64,000 nucleotides of DNA from Loktanella sp. S4079 (lineage in GTDB: Bacteria > Pseudomonadota > Alphaproteobacteria > Rhodobacterales > Rhodobacteraceae): the NCBI RefSeq assembly GCF_000967725.1, contig NZ_JXYE01000002.1:806001-870000 (forward strand), written 5' to 3'. Below are positions 17,001 to 25,654 of this stretch, in pieces; within the stretch, counting starts at the first letter, position 1, and every line of letters begins with the position of its first letter. A model generated the notes under the pieces. It did no database searches, was not told where the DNA came from, and saw nothing but the letters and a program-made list of their open reading frames with translations. The translations under genes were made by a program, and so were the position numbers.

Positions 17001-19906
17001 CAAACCTGCAAGCGTGGATCGACTTTGATCAGAACGGCACCTTTGAGCCATCTGAACAAGTTGCCACGAACTACCGTGATGGTGGCATCGGCGACACTGA
17101 CGGGATTTTCAACAACCAGATTAGCTTTGATGTGACCGTCCCCAATACCATTAGCAGCGGATATACTTACGCCCGTTTGCGTTGGTCCACCTCGAGCGCG
17201 CTGGTGTCGGACCCATTTGACGGGCTCAACTTTGACGGTGAGGTCGAAGACTACGAGGTTGTGCTCTCGGCTGGGGCGGTGCCATTCGAATGCGACGGTA
17301 CACTCTACCGTGTCGCAAGAGTGGATTCCCAGTTGCAGCGGCTCGTCTTTAGCGAAGACGGATCAGGCGGTTACACGATCGACGCCACCAATGTCGGTGC
17401 ACCCGCAGGGGTCGCCTATAACGGTGGTTGGGGCTATAACGCAGTTGACGGCCTGTTTTACGGTGTGCGCGAATTTGAACGCGACCTCGTACAGCTCGAT
17501 TCAACTGGCAAATTTACGGTTGTCTCAACACTGCCACCGACAGCCGCGACCGGTTATAACTCGGGCGATATTCTGTCGAACGGGATCATGATCTACCGGG
17601 TCCAAGGGACCAATGATTTCCAACTCCTTGATATCACCGACCCGACGAATCCAATTGATGCGGGGCTTGTGACGCTGACCTCTGCGGTTGATCCATTCGA
17701 CATCGCCTTTAACCCCAATGACGGTATGATCTATGGTGTGAACCATGTGACGGATCGGTTGTTCTACTTTGATCCTGCGGATGGTGCCCCCGGCACACGG
17801 ACACCTGTTGAATTCGGCCCTGCAATCTGGACCGAAGCTTATGGCGCAATCTGGTTTGATTTCTATGGTCGGATGTATGTGAACCAAAACACCTCGAATG
17901 AGATGTACGAAGTTGACGTTGGCATTCAGGGTAATGGCACAGGCAATCGCGAGTTGATTAGCGTGATCACCATCAGCGAAGAGTTCCGCAACGATGGCGC
18001 TGGCTGCCCGTCTCGGTTGGGCCCGCTGCCCCCAGAAGGCGCATTGGCCGGCACGGTATACGAAGACACCGATGGCTCTGGCGCCTTTGACAATGGTGAA
18101 ACCGGCATTCCCAATATCTCGGTCGATATCTACAACGACAACGGGACACCCGGCACGATTGTAGATGATGTGTTGGTTACCTCTGTCGTCACTGCTGCCG
18201 ACGGTAGCTATCTGGTCGAAAATCTCTCCGCCTTGAACACCTACCGTATCGAGGTCGAAGATGCCGATGCTGATATGCCTGCAGGCTATCAAAGCGTGAC
18301 ACCCAACCCGCTCACTGCAATCCGTGTAACTGCGGGCAGTACGCGCGGCGGACTGGACTTTGGTTTTGCCCCCGGCGAGGCAGATCTGTCGATCACTAAA
18401 ACTGTGGAACGAACCTCTGATGGTGCTACCGTAACATCTGCTGCCGAAGGTACCGAGCTAGAGTTCGTGATCAGCGTCACAAATAGCGGTCCTGCCTCAG
18501 TTGCCAGCGTGTTGGTGAACGATATTCTACCGAGCGGCTTTGCCTATGTTTCGGATGACGCGGCATCGCAGGGCAATACCTACAACGCCTCAACCGGGCG
18601 CTGGGATGTTGGCGGGCTTGCCATCGGTGAAACCAAGACCTTGCGGATCACTGTGACGATGTTGGGCAGTGGTAACCACACCAACATCGCAGAGATCATC
18701 TTTAGCTCTGTCGATGATCCCGATAGCGACCCATCTGTGGGGACCGCAACTGATGACCTCAGCGACGGAATTCCAGATGATGATGAAGCATCCGTCACAG
18801 TCGCTCTCGATAATGGTGAACGGCTTTTGTCTGGTCGGGTCTTTATCGACAACGGTGTGAATAGCGGGACAGCCCATGACGCCATCGTTAACGGGTCCGA
18901 GACTGGCACTCAAAGCGCGACTTTGACGATCTTAGATGGTTCGGGATCAGTCATCGCCACACCGACCATCGCCGCAGATGGCAGTTGGGCATATGCATTG
19001 GATGGCAGTTATTCCGGCCCGCTGAGCGTCAGCGTTGCACCCCTGCCCGGCTTTATCACGGTTTCAGAAAATGACAGCGGATTGCCAGCTTTGGCGAACA
19101 GCGACCCACATGATGGCAATTTCACCTTCACCCCTGATGCGAGTAGCAATTACTCTGGCCTCAATATCGGGATTGTACGTGCACCGACGCTCACCCGCGA
19201 TCAAGAAGCCAGCGTCGAAAGCGGGCAAGTCGCGACACTCCAGCACGAATACACGGCCTTCACATCGGGTACGGTTACGTTTAGCTATGCCAATCCGAAT
19301 ATGGCTCCGCCGAATAGCTTTAGTGCGACGCTCTATCGCGATACCGATTGCGATACGACACCTGACACACCGATAAACGCTCCGATCACGGTGTCCGCCG
19401 GAGACCGCTTGTGTCTGGTGTCGCGTGTGACCGCCAATTCAGGCATCGGCCCCGGTAGCAGCTATACATACGATTTGGTGGCATCTACCGCACTGAGCGC
19501 GACAACCGTTGTCAGCACCAGCCAAAATACCGACCGGATCGTGGCTGGCGGTGGCGCTGGGCGGCTTGAACTGAGAAAAACCGTACGCAACATCACCCAA
19601 AACACCCCAGAAGGCGCGTCCAATGGCGGTGCGATTGGAGATGTCTTGCGCTACCAGATCTACCTGCGCAACCCAAGCAGTGCTCCGGCGACCAACGTGA
19701 TTATCTATGACAAGACACCGTCATACACGGCGCTCGCTTCGCCAATCGCCTCGCCGACAACATTGGGCAACAACCTCATTTGCGTTGTGTCACAGCCAAC
19801 CAACAATGTGGCAGGATATGTTGGACCGCTACGCTGGGATTGCACGGGGACATATGAACCGGGCGAAGATGACTCTGTCTTCTTTGACGTGGTGATTTCC
19901 CCCTAG
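14057..19906 (+). CDS. Very large secreted mosaic protein (DUF11, GEVED, DUF6923-like, SdrD-B domains)
   Basis: The 1949-aa product starts at GTG 14057 behind AGAAAGG; an in-frame ATG at 14015 adds 14 residues but has no ribosome site. The signal peptide lies near residues 15-38. Visible modules, by approximate residue: a lectin-like beta domain 40-270, DUF11 271-385, further beta domains to 770, two GEVED domains ending near 880 and 1063 (DGEVEDYS, DGEVEDYE), and a DUF6923/propeller-like domain 1078-1325 (AYNGGWGYNAVDGLFYGV). These are followed by an SdrD-B domain from about 1330 (DTDGSGAFDNGETG), DUF11 from about 1442 (DLSITKTVERT) and a terminal DUF11 from about 1836 (LELRKTVRNIT). Many Asp-rich loops suggest calcium binding. 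It has no anchor or barrel of its own, so it is probably released or held by another surface protein. Confidence 0.88.
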   Translation: MTITQKTIFPKRFDRKAIAVLAALSLSSALVTPDRLDAGDFTFDWSVIDWPEGSLGPNTYTLTDQYGFQIDSRIQMSGIFESYGPANSPNDDVIFGGNVESLILVSDAPVGSANVGDATVSTTLSFSSGGIVFPVDGLELRVLDIDATDNNNASDRCDFVTLTGNNGNPLLTVASATPTVLVGPGPGSGGTGALAANQAQCIYVDGFGASPTSNNDDTGTIIATYPNDTSSTTIFYDESIGNVRPLFLGEDPAARGIGVLGDIAFNVDQSISLSRSVTPTTGLAGDSVTYEYVVTNNGALPFNTGQDLIIEDDLLGTVTCPAITAPVAPGGTVTCTAPYTITPADALTGSVNSNATAGIGAIGQPFATRLQSNTANLNVVTITPPGEPGPQTCSPESVFSKTRTQLAGPGSAAAPTTSDIFLYDDVTFDTNGNPIDIVMQLQEISNAINVEISSGLEARMVPADNGYVTYSLRLVQDGSATPSNPQGTPIELSRINGVIVQQTDVDSRGAGDDSSDVVGVSLTPTTLTHFNTAPLASFPAAGTAIAMDPAKTGDPTNWTDEPNETAFDNYVTYEFDSFQEGTFIHGYTGTSINPATRGSGILLCAIANTSPTVVAEDDDYTATPINSVGGGTTGEVMANDTINGLPATFLNATISVISEATPVTTGALVPTLVTSGVDEGRVVVPDGVPAGNYFIEYLLCDATDTTDCDRAKVTISVYDGNGFDFGDAPPSYLTASHGVPDTPVIYLGVVPPDAELVAQSDATATADDVFNIDDEDAVSFPILTQGTISTLDVGVTGNGTLQAWIDFNGDGLFEQTLGERIATDLRDDGSAFDNVAGDGVIQIDVAVPTDATTDTTFARFRYSTSPGLSPTDFAPDGEVEDYSLVIAAADLVDRGDAPASYGDPRHIIVDDIFLGAGIPDSETDPQNSVDADADDFAGADDEDSVAVFPVFEVGTTVSVTVQTHETLSLQYALGIPVTSGVTNLQAWIDFDQNGTFEPSEQVATNYRDGGIGDTDGIFNNQISFDVTVPNTISSGYTYARLRWSTSSALVSDPFDGLNFDGEVEDYEVVLSAGAVPFECDGTLYRVARVDSQLQRLVFSEDGSGGYTIDATNVGAPAGVAYNGGWGYNAVDGLFYGVREFERDLVQLDSTGKFTVVSTLPPTAATGYNSGDILSNGIMIYRVQGTNDFQLLDITDPTNPIDAGLVTLTSAVDPFDIAFNPNDGMIYGVNHVTDRLFYFDPADGAPGTRTPVEFGPAIWTEAYGAIWFDFYGRMYVNQNTSNEMYEVDVGIQGNGTGNRELISVITISEEFRNDGAGCPSRLGPLPPEGALAGTVYEDTDGSGAFDNGETGIPNISVDIYNDNGTPGTIVDDVLVTSVVTAADGSYLVENLSALNTYRIEVEDADADMPAGYQSVTPNPLTAIRVTAGSTRGGLDFGFAPGEADLSITKTVERTSDGATVTSAAEGTELEFVISVTNSGPASVASVLVNDILPSGFAYVSDDAASQGNTYNASTGRWDVGGLAIGETKTLRITVTMLGSGNHTNIAEIIFSSVDDPDSDPSVGTATDDLSDGIPDDDEASVTVALDNGERLLSGRVFIDNGVNSGTAHDAIVNGSETGTQSATLTILDGSGSVIATPTIAADGSWAYALDGSYSGPLSVSVAPLPGFITVSENDSGLPALANSDPHDGNFTFTPDASSNYSGLNIGIVRAPTLTRDQEASVESGQVATLQHEYTAFTSGTVTFSYANPNMAPPNSFSATLYRDTDCDTTPDTPINAPITVSAGDRLCLVSRVTANSGIGPGSSYTYDLVASTALSATTVVSTSQNTDRIVAGGGAGRLELRKTVRNITQNTPEGASNGGAIGDVLRYQIYLRNPSSAPATNVIIYDKTPSYTALASPIASPTTLGNNLICVVSQPTNNVAGYVGPLRWDCTGTYEPGEDDSVFFDVVISP

Positions 19907-19915
19907 GACCCGATT

Positions 19916-19942
19916 GATTTGGCGGCACCTTACCGCCAAATC
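19916..19942. terminator. Bidirectional terminator between the surface locus and the siderophore importer
   Basis: Perfect 10-bp arms GATTTGGCGG (19916-19925) and CCGCCAAATC (19933-19942) flank a 7-base loop. The element starts ten bases after the 1949-aa stop and overlaps the last codons of the convergent ATPase gene. Confidence 0.7.
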
Positions 19943-20676
19943 ACCGCAGATTTGCCGTTAACCTCTGCAAGCTCTAACGGCACATCATACAGGTCTGTGA
20001 GCCGCTCTGAGGTAATCATATCTTGGCAAGGGCCGACCGAATGCACGCAACCATCCTTAACGGCGACGACCCAGTCAGCGTAATTCGCCGCGATCGAAAG
20101 ATCATGCAGCACGAGCAAAACAGTGCGGTCTTCCAACCCTTGCAAACGTTCCATGATGTCGCGCGTATATTTCGGATCAAGCGCGGCCAGCGGCTCGTCC
20201 AATAGCATCCAAGGCGTGGTTTGGGCATAACACATTGCCACAAATGCCCGTTGTTTCTGCCCGCCTGACAGCGTTTCAATATCCCGCTGCGCTAAGGTCT
20301 CGAGGTCAAATCGGCTGAGCGCATCGGCAATTGCGGCGTGGTCTTCGGCTTTGAGGCGCCCCCGATGATGCGGCCAACGGCCAAAGGCCACCAAGTCCCG
20401 CACGGTTAAACGCGGTACCGCACCTTGGTTTTGGGTCAAGAACGCTAAGACGCGGGCGCGTGCCTGTTCGCCCAATTGGTGTAGGTCTTGACCATCAATC
20501 GTTACCTGCCCGCTATCTGGCTGAACGAGCCCGGCAATCACATGCAATAGGCTGGATTTACCTGCGCCATTTGGCCCGACAATTGCAACGATACCGCCCT
20601 TGGGAATTTCCAGAGAAACTTGGCGCAAGATTTCCACGCCCCCTCTGGACAGATTGACATCATTTACCCTGATCAT
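19930..20676 (-). CDS. Siderophore ABC importer, ATPase subunit
   Basis: The 248-aa FecE/FatE-type ATPase has Walker A GPNGAGKSS at about 34-42, Q-loop FLTQNQGAVP, signature LSGGQKQRA, Walker B MLLDEPLAALD and a switch His in LVLHDLS. It energises uptake of ferric siderophore across the inner membrane. Its start overlaps the upstream permease stop by four bases. It is the last gene of the minus-strand order binding protein, permease, permease, ATPase. Confidence 0.93.
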   Translation of the reverse strand: MIRVNDVNLSRGGVEILRQVSLEIPKGGIVAIVGPNGAGKSSLLHVIAGLVQPDSGQVTIDGQDLHQLGEQARARVLAFLTQNQGAVPRLTVRDLVAFGRWPHHRGRLKAEDHAAIADALSRFDLETLAQRDIETLSGGQKQRAFVAMCYAQTTPWMLLDEPLAALDPKYTRDIMERLQGLEDRTVLLVLHDLSIAANYADWVVAVKDGCVHSVGPCQDMITSERLTDLYDVPLELAEVNGKSAVIWR

Positions 20677-21614
20677 GAGGGCCTCCGCAGCACAAGAATA
20701 AGGAAAAGCAGGCCACCGACAAATTCGACGACAATCGCGAGCGACGATTGGAATGCGAAAACGCGCTCGAAGGTTGTCTGACCAACAACGAGGATCACCG
20801 CGCCAATCAATGCCGCCCCAGGGATCAACACCAAATGTCGATGATCTTTGAGCCAGGCATGGGCAAGACTGGCGGCGATCAACCCCAAGAACACCACAGG
20901 CCCCACAAGCGCGGTGGAAACGGCCACCATAAGCGACACGATAGACAACGCGATGAGGATAAACCGGTCATACCCCAAGCCCAATGTACGGGCTTTGTCG
21001 CGTCCAAAAGCGACGACATCCAATTTGCGCGCAATCCCAAGACACAGCCCAAAGGCTACAAACAGAGAGATACTCACGATCCCGATCAGCTCGTCATCGA
21101 TGACGTTAAAGCTTGCGATTGTGGCCTGTTGCAGCACAGCAAACTCAGATGGATCCAAGAGGCGCTGCGCAAATCCCGCCAACGCTCGCAAGAGCGTGCC
21201 AATGATGACGCCGGTCAGGATCATACGAATGATGTCGCCCGCCCCTTTGCGAAAAAGGATGCCGAATAGCCCAACTGCAAAAAGCGTGAGCAACGCGGTT
21301 TCAACGCCAAACTTTGCCATCGCGGGCAAATCCAGAAAGGCAGAGCTCCCCAAGATCAGCACCAACATCGTTTGAACAAAGACAAACAGTGCGTCAAAGC
21401 CAACAACGCCCGGCGTTAGCAAACGGTTCGTAGCAATGGTTTGGAAAACAACCGTAGCCGCCCCAGCCGATGCCCCAACAACGACAAGCGTCACCAGTTT
21501 TTCAGCACGCAAGTTCAAGATAAACCATGTTGGGCCGCGCAAGTTCCAAAACAGGAACATGCCCGAGGCGACCACGAGCAGCGCGCCCAAGATAAACAAT
21601 CGCCGCTCAGCCAT
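20673..21614 (-). CDS. Siderophore ABC importer, permease subunit 2 (FecCD family)
   Basis: The 313-aa polytopic membrane protein has about eight to ten hydrophobic segments and the FecCD-type ATPase-coupling region (LGIARKLDVVAFGRDKARTL, LGLGYDR). Near the C-terminus VGPVVFLGLIAASLAH matches the conserved GxxxFVGLI motif of the family. It overlaps both neighbouring genes by a few bases, so translation is probably coupled. It forms the channel with the permease encoded at 21607-22554. Confidence 0.92.
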   Translation of the reverse strand: MAERRLFILGALLVVASGMFLFWNLRGPTWFILNLRAEKLVTLVVVGASAGAATVVFQTIATNRLLTPGVVGFDALFVFVQTMLVLILGSSAFLDLPAMAKFGVETALLTLFAVGLFGILFRKGAGDIIRMILTGVIIGTLLRALAGFAQRLLDPSEFAVLQQATIASFNVIDDELIGIVSISLFVAFGLCLGIARKLDVVAFGRDKARTLGLGYDRFILIALSIVSLMVAVSTALVGPVVFLGLIAASLAHAWLKDHRHLVLIPGAALIGAVILVVGQTTFERVFAFQSSLAIVVEFVGGLLFLILVLRRPS

Positions 21615-22554
21615 GTTTGCTCGACCTTGGGATATTCAACAACCACAAGAAAATGACGGCGCCAATCATCGCGAAAATTGTCGCTGCAGGAATTTCATAA
21701 GGCCACCGAACGATCCGGCCGATCACATCCGAAGCAAGCACAAATCCACCGCCCAGAAGCGCGATTTTTGGCAGGTTTTGCCGCAAATTATCCCCCCAAA
21801 TCCGTGAAACGATATTTGGAACGACCAATCCGACAAAAGGCAGTGAGCCAACCGTCACAACGATGACTGAAACGCAAACCGCAACAATTGCCAAACCCAA
21901 GTAGACAGTTTGTCGATAGTTCAAACCCAACGAACGCGCGTAATCCTCGCCAAGGCCAAGGATCGTGATCCGATCCGCCAATAGGTAGAGCGCGCCAGCG
22001 ACACCAGCCACCAGCCACAACAGCTCGTACCGGCCCTTCAGTACGCCCGAGAATTCGCCAGATTGCCAAACCCCGATATATTGCACCAAATCCGTGAGCC
22101 AAGCCGCATAAAGCGCGATCGAGCTGAGCACACCAGCATAGATCAACCCAACCAGCGGGAGCAGCATTGGATCTTTGCGAGGCACCAAACGCGCAAGCAG
22201 AAAGAAACCGCAAGTCCCGATCAATGCCGATACAGTCGCGGCAGACATCTTGATGATCAGCGCCGCACCCGGCGCGATCATTGTCACCGCCAATAGACCA
22301 ATCATCGCGGCCTCTGGCGTACCCACAAGCCCCGGTTCAACCAGCCGGTTCTGTACCGTCTGTTGAATCACAACGCCCGACAAGGCAAGCCCTGCCCCAG
22401 CCAGAATGGCGGCACAAGTTCTGGGAAAGCGGCTCACCGCGAGCAGCAGGCCGGCATCCAAATCACCATTTACAATATTGGTTGCGCCAATCAAAAGGCT
22501 CGCCCCGATCAACAGGACGAACCCCAAGACCGCCGCAACGGTCAGCCCACGCAA
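21607..22554 (-). CDS. Siderophore ABC importer, permease subunit 1 (FecCD family)
   Basis: The 315-aa FecCD-family membrane protein has an N-terminal region RFPRTCAAILAGAGLALSG, typical of this family, and a late motif VGSLPFVGLVVPNIVSRIWG. It starts five bases after the binding-protein stop and overlaps the next permease by eight bases. The two different permeases imply a heterodimeric channel of the FatC/FatD type. Confidence 0.92.
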   Translation of the reverse strand: MRGLTVAAVLGFVLLIGASLLIGATNIVNGDLDAGLLLAVSRFPRTCAAILAGAGLALSGVVIQQTVQNRLVEPGLVGTPEAAMIGLLAVTMIAPGAALIIKMSAATVSALIGTCGFFLLARLVPRKDPMLLPLVGLIYAGVLSSIALYAAWLTDLVQYIGVWQSGEFSGVLKGRYELLWLVAGVAGALYLLADRITILGLGEDYARSLGLNYRQTVYLGLAIVAVCVSVIVVTVGSLPFVGLVVPNIVSRIWGDNLRQNLPKIALLGGGFVLASDVIGRIVRWPYEIPAATIFAMIGAVIFLWLLNIPRSSKHG

Positions 22555-22558
22555 AGCC

Positions 22559-23452
22559 TTAGCCGCCGAAATCGTCGATCAACTGATCCAAGATGATCTG
22601 CAAAGCATTCGCGCCACCTGCTGCTAAATACAACGGCGCGCTATCGAGATAGATGATCTGGCCATTTTGTCCCGCTGTCGTACCCGCCACCAAAGGATTG
22701 TCTAGCGTCACTGCTGCCGCTTCGCCTTCGCGGCCAATCGCGGATAGGCGGTCGATCACCAAAATCCAATCAGGGTTCACGTCGGCGATGAACTCGAACG
22801 ATACTGACTCACCGTGGTTTTCCGCTGTGATCTCCGCGAATGCCTCGGGGATACCTGTTGCTGTGTGCAACCATCCAAAGCGGCTATCGTCGCCATAGGC
22901 AGAGAGTTTGCCACCGTTTGTCATCAGGATCAGTGCGCCGCCTTTCCCTTCAACGGCGGTGTTCACTGCTTCTAGCTTGGCCTCAATGGTGCCGATCACC
23001 TCTGCAGCTTCGTCCTGCTTATTGAACAAAGTACCGTATGCCTCGATCCGTGCGCGAGAATCAGCAAGCAGGTCAGCCCCGCGCAGGGTCATGTCGATCG
23101 TTGTTGCAACCTCAGACAGGCCTTCGATTGCGGCCTGTGAACGTCCACCCGCAATGATCAAATCGGGTCCCAAAACAGCGAGCTTTTCAAAGTCCGGCTC
23201 GAATAATGTACCCATCGTGTCGACATCGCCCATCGCACCCACCAAAAACGCAGGCGGTCCAAAGGCAGGTACGCCGTCCACCTTCACCCCAAGCGCATCA
23301 AGCGTATCAATGGCGGCGAGATCAAACGCAACAACGGTTTCTGGCGCAGCCTCAAGCGTTGCCTCTCCATCAAATACAGCGATGGTTACCTCTTCGGCAA
23401 AAGAGGCAAATGGTGCGCAGACTAGCGCAATAGACGAAGCAAATGATTTCAT
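22559..23452 (-). CDS. Siderophore-binding protein of a FatB/YclQ-like ABC importer
   Basis: The 297-aa product begins MKSFASSIALV with a signal peptide (cleavage near SFAEE). An in-frame ATG 50 codons upstream was rejected because it would bury this signal. Family features are the VVAFDLAAIDTLDALGV opening, DLIIAGGRS, and a lobe motif SAYGDDSRFGWLHTATG that closely resembles petrobactin-type binding proteins (FatB, YclQ). The role is periplasmic capture of a ferric siderophore, perhaps catecholate. The ribosome site before the chosen start is weak. No outer-membrane TonB receptor is encoded next to it. Substrate identity is inference. Confidence 0.88.
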   Translation of the reverse strand: MKSFASSIALVCAPFASFAEEVTIAVFDGEATLEAAPETVVAFDLAAIDTLDALGVKVDGVPAFGPPAFLVGAMGDVDTMGTLFEPDFEKLAVLGPDLIIAGGRSQAAIEGLSEVATTIDMTLRGADLLADSRARIEAYGTLFNKQDEAAEVIGTIEAKLEAVNTAVEGKGGALILMTNGGKLSAYGDDSRFGWLHTATGIPEAFAEITAENHGESVSFEFIADVNPDWILVIDRLSAIGREGEAAAVTLDNPLVAGTTAGQNGQIIYLDSAPLYLAAGGANALQIILDQLIDDFGG

Positions 23453-23677
23453 TTGGTTTTCCAGTCTTGGTAAGGTCACAAGCGAGTAATTCCGACTAAA
23501 AATGTCAGATTCATATCGGCTGAGTAACCCACTCAATCGCCCGGTGCAATCGGGTGTTCGCAAGATATGGGTAATTTCGCGATCAACCCTATCGATCGCC
23601 AAAACAATTCTCGAAACTCGGATGATTTGATTGGAATGACTTGCACCCGCCGTTCACCGCAGCTATCAGAGCGCTAG

Positions 23678-23754
<77 letters not shown>

Positions 23755-23843
23755 CCTTCAACGTATGAGAATTATTCGAAAATTGGGCGCGGTGAAGTTT
23801 GTGCTGTTGCGGCGACGTGGGACGCCGCCGCAGATATCTTGGC

Positions 23844-25067
23844 TTAGCTAAAAAGCTCGTGGCAGAGTTCGAGCGCATCGACCAAGGCGTCGACCTCTTG
23901 CGCGGTGTTGTACATCGCAAAAGACGCGCGACAGGTTGCACCAACCCCCATGTGTTCCATCAGCGGCATCGCGCAATGCGTCCCCGCCCGCACCGCCACC
24001 CCTTTTTTGTCGAGGACGGTGGAAATGTCATGCGCATGTGCAGCACCATCGAGCGTGAATGAAAAAATGGCGCCTTTGGTCGCTGATTTACCCTGAACAT
24101 TCAACCAGTTGAGACCATCAAGCCGCTTGCGCGCATAGTCACAAACCGCCCTTTCATGCGCGGCGATTTCGGACATACCGATATCCATCATATAGTCCAA
24201 AGCAACGCCAAGCCCGATCATCTGCACAATGCCCGGCGTGCCTGCTTCGAACTTCATCGGGGGATCGTTATAGGTCACTGCATCGCGTGATACTTCGCGG
24301 ATCATGTCGCCACCGCCCATAAAGGGCTGCATTTCTTTCATGCGTGCAGGCGCAACGTAGATCGCACCCGAAGATGAAGGACCATAAAGTTTGTGCCCGG
24401 TAATCGTATAAAAATCGCAACCAATATCCGCCACGTCGACAGGCATATGAACGGCGGCTTGGGAACCATCGACAAGTACAGGCACGCCTTTGGCATGTGC
24501 ACCAGCCGTAATGGTTTTCACGTCCACCACGGTCCCTAAAACATTCGACATATGTGTGACGGCCACCAATTTGGTTTTAGGGCCAATGGCATCGATGACT
24601 TTTTGTGGGTCAAGATCGCCATTCGCATCCACATCGACCCATTTGATCGCGACACCCAATCGTTCGCGTAGAAAATGCCAAGGCACGATATTGGCGTGAT
24701 GTTCCATGATGGACAGTACGATCTCGTCGCCGGGTTGCAGACGTGGCATCGCCCAAGAATAGGCAACCATGTTGATGCCTTCGGTCGAACCCGAGTTGAA
24801 AACGATGTCGTCTTCGGAACTTGCGTTCAAGAAGCGCGCGATCGTGCCACGGACGGCCTCGTATTTATCGGTGGCAAGGTTGCTCAGGTAATGCAGACCA
24901 CGATGCACATTAGCATATTCTTCGGCATAGCCGCGCGTAATGGCGTCAATCACCACCTGCGGCTTTTGGGCAGATGCACCGTTATCTAGATAAACCAGTG
25001 GCTTTCCGTTTACCTGACGGGATAAAATTGGGAAATCCGCACGAATTTTACTTACATCAAAGCTCAT
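23844..25067 (-). CDS. sufS: Cysteine desulfurase SufS (type II)
   Basis: The 407-aa PLP enzyme removes sulfur from cysteine for Fe-S cluster assembly. The PLP lysine is Lys226 in ITGHKLYGP and the persulfide cysteine is Cys365 in [11 protein letters not shown], nearly the same positions as in E. coli SufS. The start is ATG 25067 ([13 protein letters not shown]), which overlaps the upstream membrane-protein stop as ATGA; the frame extends 50 codons further up but that is coding DNA of the neighbour. It is the last gene of the suf operon. SufE, SufA and SufT are not encoded next to it, where relatives often have sufT and sufA; tRNA-Arg follows instead. Confidence 0.95.
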   Translation of the reverse strand: MSFDVSKIRADFPILSRQVNGKPLVYLDNGASAQKPQVVIDAITRGYAEEYANVHRGLHYLSNLATDKYEAVRGTIARFLNASSEDDIVFNSGSTEGINMVAYSWAMPRLQPGDEIVLSIMEHHANIVPWHFLRERLGVAIKWVDVDANGDLDPQKVIDAIGPKTKLVAVTHMSNVLGTVVDVKTITAGAHAKGVPVLVDGSQAAVHMPVDVADIGCDFYTITGHKLYGPSSSGAIYVAPARMKEMQPFMGGGDMIREVSRDAVTYNDPPMKFEAGTPGIVQMIGLGVALDYMMDIGMSEIAAHERAVCDYARKRLDGLNWLNVQGKSATKGAIFSFTLDGAAHAHDISTVLDKKGVAVRAGTHCAMPLMEHMGVGATCRASFAMYNTAQEVDALVDALELCHELFS

Positions 25068-25654
25068 ACAGGCTCTCCTGTCGGGGTAATACCAAGCAGC
25101 GCCATCATGATGACGACTGCAAAAATTGTTCCGATCAACGCCAAGCCTACTGTTCCGACGGCGCGACCTGTGGATTGGAAACCATGGAGGGTTTTGACAA
25201 AATGCACGAGGCACCAAATCAAGATCGCCAGTGCGATCATACCAAAGAGACCGGCAAGTGTGGGGCTGATCGCCATCAACAACACTTGGGCTACATCAAA
25301 CGTTAGTCCGACCGCTTGCAGCCAAATCACCACCATAAGCGCCTGATCAAATTGACCAATTCCACCCAAGACCTGACCAGATTGTGCCAACGACAAGGCA
25401 AGCACAACGATGCTGCCAAAAATAACGATCCCCAGTGAAATCGGCGTAACTTGGATCAAGGCCGCCTCTGCGGGGAGTGGCCTGATGATCGACACAGCCG
25501 CCATTACCAGCACATTCAGAATGGCCAGAAAAGCAGCCGCCTGGATCAAGGTACGACGCGAAAATTGGTAGGACAACACCTGTGACGCTGTCTGCGCAGG
25601 ATCATTCAGCGTTGCACCAACCGCGTGAAGCCAATTTTGGAGGCTCAGCTTCAT
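25064..25654 (-). CDS. YIP1-family-like membrane protein in the suf operon (copy 2)
   Basis: The 196-aa product (start MKLSLQNWLHA) has five predicted transmembrane segments and the layout of bacterial YIP1-family proteins: an amphipathic N-terminus, then a membrane domain. It overlaps sufS (ATGA) and the upstream paralogue-like gene by four bases each, so it is translationally coupled to the Fe-S genes. I know of no defined biochemical role. The longer frame starting at 25810 overlaps the preceding gene and was not used. Confidence 0.8.
   Translation of the reverse strand: MKLSLQNWLHAVGATLNDPAQTASQVLSYQFSRRTLIQAAAFLAILNVLVMAAVSIIRPLPAEAALIQVTPISLGIVIFGSIVVLALSLAQSGQVLGGIGQFDQALMVVIWLQAVGLTFDVAQVLLMAISPTLAGLFGMIALAILIWCLVHFVKTLHGFQSTGRAVGTVGLALIGTIFAVVIMMALLGITPTGEPV

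Noticed and set aside
23493..23507. CGA-N9-TCA resembling a RirA-type iron operator upstream of the siderophore-binding protein
   Set aside because: One of six fixed bases is wrong and the motif is short enough to occur by chance.
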